From contig JABDLW010000392.1 in assembly GCA_013001805.1 (NCBI GenBank), positions 1-6,556 on the forward strand: a DNA stretch of 6,556 nt. The letters run 5' to 3'. A program made the translations under genes and the position numbers. Source of the DNA: Saprospiraceae bacterium. Lineage in GTDB: Bacteria > Bacteroidota > Bacteroidia > Chitinophagales > Saprospiraceae. How positions within the stretch are numbered: the stretch's first letter is position 1; every line of letters begins with the position of its first letter. The notes beneath the pieces were generated by a model. That model worked only from the letters and a program-made list of their open reading frames with translations. It was not told where the DNA came from and ran no database searches. Shown in pieces: positions 6,466 through 6,556 of this stretch.

Positions 6466-6556
6466 TACATCTGGTAAAGCAATGACAGTGCCAGAACAAA
6501 AAAATGAAAGTTGCGGCTGCATTTCCAATTACTTGACCCAACGCTTACTCTTGATT

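Larger units (their letters stand above)
6367..6556. other. Upstream region of the protease gene
   Basis: This AT-rich 190-bp stretch holds the putative -7 box and leader hairpin of the protease gene and no credible coding sequence on either strand. On the minus strand, a reading frame open from the right edge stops at 6531-6529 after eight codons, which is too short to identify as the tail of an upstream gene. Confidence 0.5.

Noticed and set aside
6529..6555. Tail of an upstream minus-strand gene at the right edge
   Set aside because: Only eight codons before a stop are visible and nothing distinguishes them from chance.

Overview
The window looks like a piece of a Bacteroidota chromosome. 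This is inferred from three things: the FtsX-type permeases open with the 'MFD-x-DKW-x-EIF' signature I associate with that phylum, most starts lack a strong Shine-Dalgarno and have A/T-rich leaders, and one good match to the Bacteroidota -7 promoter box (TAnnTTTG) lies upstream of the protease gene. I cannot place it to genus.

The left half (1-3498) is a minus-strand operon for a MacB/LolCDE-type ABC transporter. In transcription order it encodes an ATPase (3498-2821), a first permease (2834-1590, overlapping the ATPase gene by 14 bp), a second, paralogous permease (1453-209) and a membrane-fusion/periplasmic adaptor (196-1, cut by the window edge). One ATPase probably drives either or both permeases, and the adaptor would link the inner-membrane pump to the periplasm or an outer-membrane channel. 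The substrate cannot be read from the sequence.

A 240-bp divergent spacer (3499-3738) separates this operon from a plus-strand gene for a PLP-dependent low-specificity L-threonine aldolase (3739-4755). That gene converges on a minus-strand HtrA/Deg-family periplasmic serine protease (6366-4948) with an intact His-Asp-Ser triad and two PDZ regions. The remaining 190 bp (6367-6556) is the upstream region of the protease gene.

The least ordinary feature is an intergenic repeat. The gap between the aldolase and protease genes (4756-4947) is filled, stop codon to stop codon, by AT-rich repetitive DNA built from CGAATGA-type heptamers. It has a core that recurs in inverted orientation, 32 of 35 bases identical, in the spacer between the two permease genes (1476-1510). 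The second copy appears internally deleted by 50 bp. This suggests a dispersed intergenic repeat family in this genome. I found no CRISPR array, tRNA, rRNA, transposase, phage gene or recognisable defence system. The protein-coding content is ordinary housekeeping and transport.
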